The position numbers were made by a program, and so were the translations under genes. From Sphingomonas sp. LC-1 (lineage in GTDB: Bacteria; Pseudomonadota; Alphaproteobacteria; Sphingomonadales; Sphingomonadaceae), in NCBI RefSeq assembly GCF_025371035.1, contig NZ_JANZXB010000013.1, positions 1-64,000 on the forward strand: a stretch of 64,000 nt of DNA, written 5' to 3'. Numbering within the stretch: the stretch's first letter is position 1; each line of letters starts with the position of its first letter. Positions 62,808-64,000 of the stretch are shown piece after piece. Under the pieces are notes generated by a model that made no database searches, had not been told where the DNA came from, and was given only the letters and a program-made list of their open reading frames with translations.

Positions 62808-63794
62808 TCACCCCCGCAACGTCTGGCTGATCCAGCGATTGAACAGATCGGGCCAGAGCCGCTCGGGCGACCCTTCGGGCGCGCTCAGGGCACCGAAGCC
62901 GTGACCGCCTCGTTCGAAGAAATGCGCCTCGACCGGCACTTTCGCGGCGCGAGCCTGGGTCAGCACATCGATCGACTGGTCTATCGGCACCAGCCCGTCA
63001 TCGACGGCATGGACCAGGAACAGCGGCGGTGTGTTTGCGCCGATCCGACGCGGCGTATCATAACGCGCCTTGGTCGCAGGATCGGGGGCGGGGCCAAGCA
63101 GATTGTCGCGCGACCCGGCATGGGTGGTCGGCGTCGACAGGCTCGCGACCGGATAGACCAGGCCGGAGAAACGCGGGCGTGCCGATTGACGATCGGCCGC
63201 ATCGAGTGCCGTATAGACCTTGTCGTCATACCCCACCGTCAGCGATGCGGCGAGATGTCCGCCCGCCGAAAAGGCGACGATACCCAGATTGGCTGCATCG
63301 ATGCCATAGCGCCCGGCCTGGGTGCGGATCAGCCGCATCGCGCGCTGCGCATCCTGGAGCGGCACGTCCGCCTGACGATCCCACCCCTCCGACGGCAGGC
63401 GATAGGAAAGGGCGAAGACGGTGATGCCATGCGGGTTCAGCGTTCGGGCGACATCGATCCCCTCATTCTGGATCGACACGAAGCCATAACCGCCCCCCGG
63501 AATGGTCAGCACGGCGCGGCCATCGGGGCGTTCGGGGCGAAAGACCGCGACGATCGGATCGGCGGTGCCCCGCAACCACAAATTCTGCTGCCCGGCAGGA
63601 CCGTTCATCGATGGGTTCGGGGTGGGCAGCTTGGCCCGCGCGCCCGGCGGGCGTCCGGGCCAAAGGGAAAAATGCTCGGCGGGTGGCCAGGGCGTCATCG
63701 TGCCTGCCGTCATGGAGGAACCGGCTTGCGCGGCGCCATTCGTGGCCAGCGGCGCGGCGGCCATCGCCCCGATCAGGGTGCGTCGATCGATCAC
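62808..63794 (-). CDS. Exported alpha/beta-hydrolase esterase (BD-FAE/acetylxylan-esterase-like)
   Basis: 328-residue esterase. A Tat-like signal (DRRTLIGAMAAAPLATNGAA) precedes the domain; the oxyanion-hole motif is TIPGGGYGFVS, the nucleophile elbow FSAGGHLA, and acid and base are probably Asp in HAVDDGLVPI and His in ERGGHGFG. Members of this group remove acyl groups from sugars or feruloyl esters in xylan. GTG at 63794 is favoured by GGAGGGGAAG just upstream over the ATG at 63818. Convergent with the XrtA operon; acting on its polymer is possible but unproved. Confidence 0.87.
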   Translation of the reverse strand: MIDRRTLIGAMAAAPLATNGAAQAGSSMTAGTMTPWPPAEHFSLWPGRPPGARAKLPTPNPSMNGPAGQQNLWLRGTADPIVAVFRPERPDGRAVLTIPGGGYGFVSIQNEGIDVARTLNPHGITVFALSYRLPSEGWDRQADVPLQDAQRAMRLIRTQAGRYGIDAANLGIVAFSAGGHLAASLTVGYDDKVYTALDAADRQSARPRFSGLVYPVASLSTPTTHAGSRDNLLGPAPDPATKARYDTPRRIGANTPPLFLVHAVDDGLVPIDQSIDVLTQARAAKVPVEAHFFERGGHGFGALSAPEGSPERLWPDLFNRWISQTLRG

Positions 63795-63865
63795 TCTCTT
63801 CCCCTCCGTGTCGCGCATGGGAGCGCTATTGTGCGGAGGGTGCCGGGCTGTTCTGCGTCAGGCAA

Positions 63866-63904
63866 GTGAAAAGGGGCGGAACCTCTGCGGTTCCGCCCCT
63901 CATT
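63866..63904 (-). terminator. Intrinsic terminator of the last minus-strand gene
   Basis: GGGGCGGAACC and its complement form a 12-bp perfect stem (63872-63883 with 63889-63900, 5-base loop). On the minus strand it is followed by TTTTC and comes directly after the stop codon of the partial gene. Confidence 0.8.
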
Positions 63905-64000
63905 TCAATGCCCGTACTTCTTGATCCCGCGGCGGCGGAGCTTTTCGCGCTTGCGTCGCCGGGAATAGGGGACAGCGAAAGCCAGCCCGGCGATCAGAAC
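63905..64000 (-). CDS. Small basic protein, C-terminal 31 residues (cut by window end)
   Basis: Only the last 31 codons are present: VLIAGLAFAVPYSRRRKR, then a basic stretch ending IKKYGH. A hydrophobic segment followed by a strongly basic tail suggests a small inner-membrane or ribosome-associated protein, but no family is recognised. Confidence 0.5.
   Translation of the reverse strand, partial: VLIAGLAFAVPYSRRRKREKLRRRGIKKYGH

Noticed and set aside
1-64000. tRNA, rRNA or CRISPR array
   Set aside because: No cloverleaf-like gene, rRNA segment or regularly spaced direct repeats were recognised on reading; a dedicated search would settle this.

Overview
The window looks like chromosomal DNA of a sphingomonad-type alphaproteobacterium (Sphingomonas or a close relative). 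It is GC-rich throughout, carries several large TonB-dependent receptors, has a De Ley-Doudoroff galactose pathway, encodes GlnD, and holds an XrtA/PEP-CTERM exopolysaccharide locus. Genus is inferred from gene content and style; no rRNA or tRNA gene was seen. About 46 protein-coding genes are supported, two of them cut by the window ends.

Layout. 1-2400: the end of an IS5-type insertion sequence, then a lower-GC acyltransferase gene (OafA-like, with SGNH domain). 2200-6530: a minus-strand metal-uptake unit (Met/His-rich small membrane protein, TonB receptor, PepSY membrane protein). 6700-11750: a hybrid PAS sensor kinase, an exported protein, a HAD hydrolase and a SleB-type cell-wall hydrolase lipoprotein. 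11860-16910: a TonB receptor divergent from a PhoD phosphatase, then a VirJ/AcvB-like hydrolase. 17100-20420: a fused GH18 / NodB deacetylase / GT2 synthase. 20540-25900: a PDZ-response regulator-histidine kinase operon divergent from mprF, with two identical inverted repeats between them. 26030-34110: an Ntn-type asparaginase and two tandem paralogous 1000-residue TonB receptors. 34160-36630: galactose dehydrogenase, KDPGal aldolase and KDGal kinase under a GntR-like palindrome. 36760-42620: free-Met-R-sulfoxide reductase, an RcnB-like protein, an M28 peptidase and GlnD. 42800-45160: a stress trio (Mn catalase, DUF892 ferritin-like protein, SDR).

45230-62750 is the main system: an almost gap-free XrtA (exosortase A) locus. 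Three minus-strand genes (acyl carrier protein and two XrtA-associated hydrolases) diverge from twelve plus-strand genes: acyl-CoA ligase, PLP decarboxylase, outer-membrane export lipoprotein, chain-length protein, tyrosine autokinase, beta-barrel protein, AAA ATPase, deacetylase, FemAB protein, glycosyltransferase, exosortase-EpsI and Asn-synthase-like amidotransferase. Together they would make, export and modify an exopolysaccharide and process PEP-CTERM proteins; no PEP-CTERM substrate lies in this window. The window ends with an esterase and the tail of a small basic protein.

The parts most worth a second look are: the mprF / PDZ-two-component intergenic region with its twin operators and a coupled 21-residue leader ORF; the undescribed chemistry of the XrtA ACP-ligase-decarboxylase-hydrolase module; the three-domain GH18-NodB-GT2 enzyme; and the co-occurrence of MprF with a VirJ/AcvB-type hydrolase.
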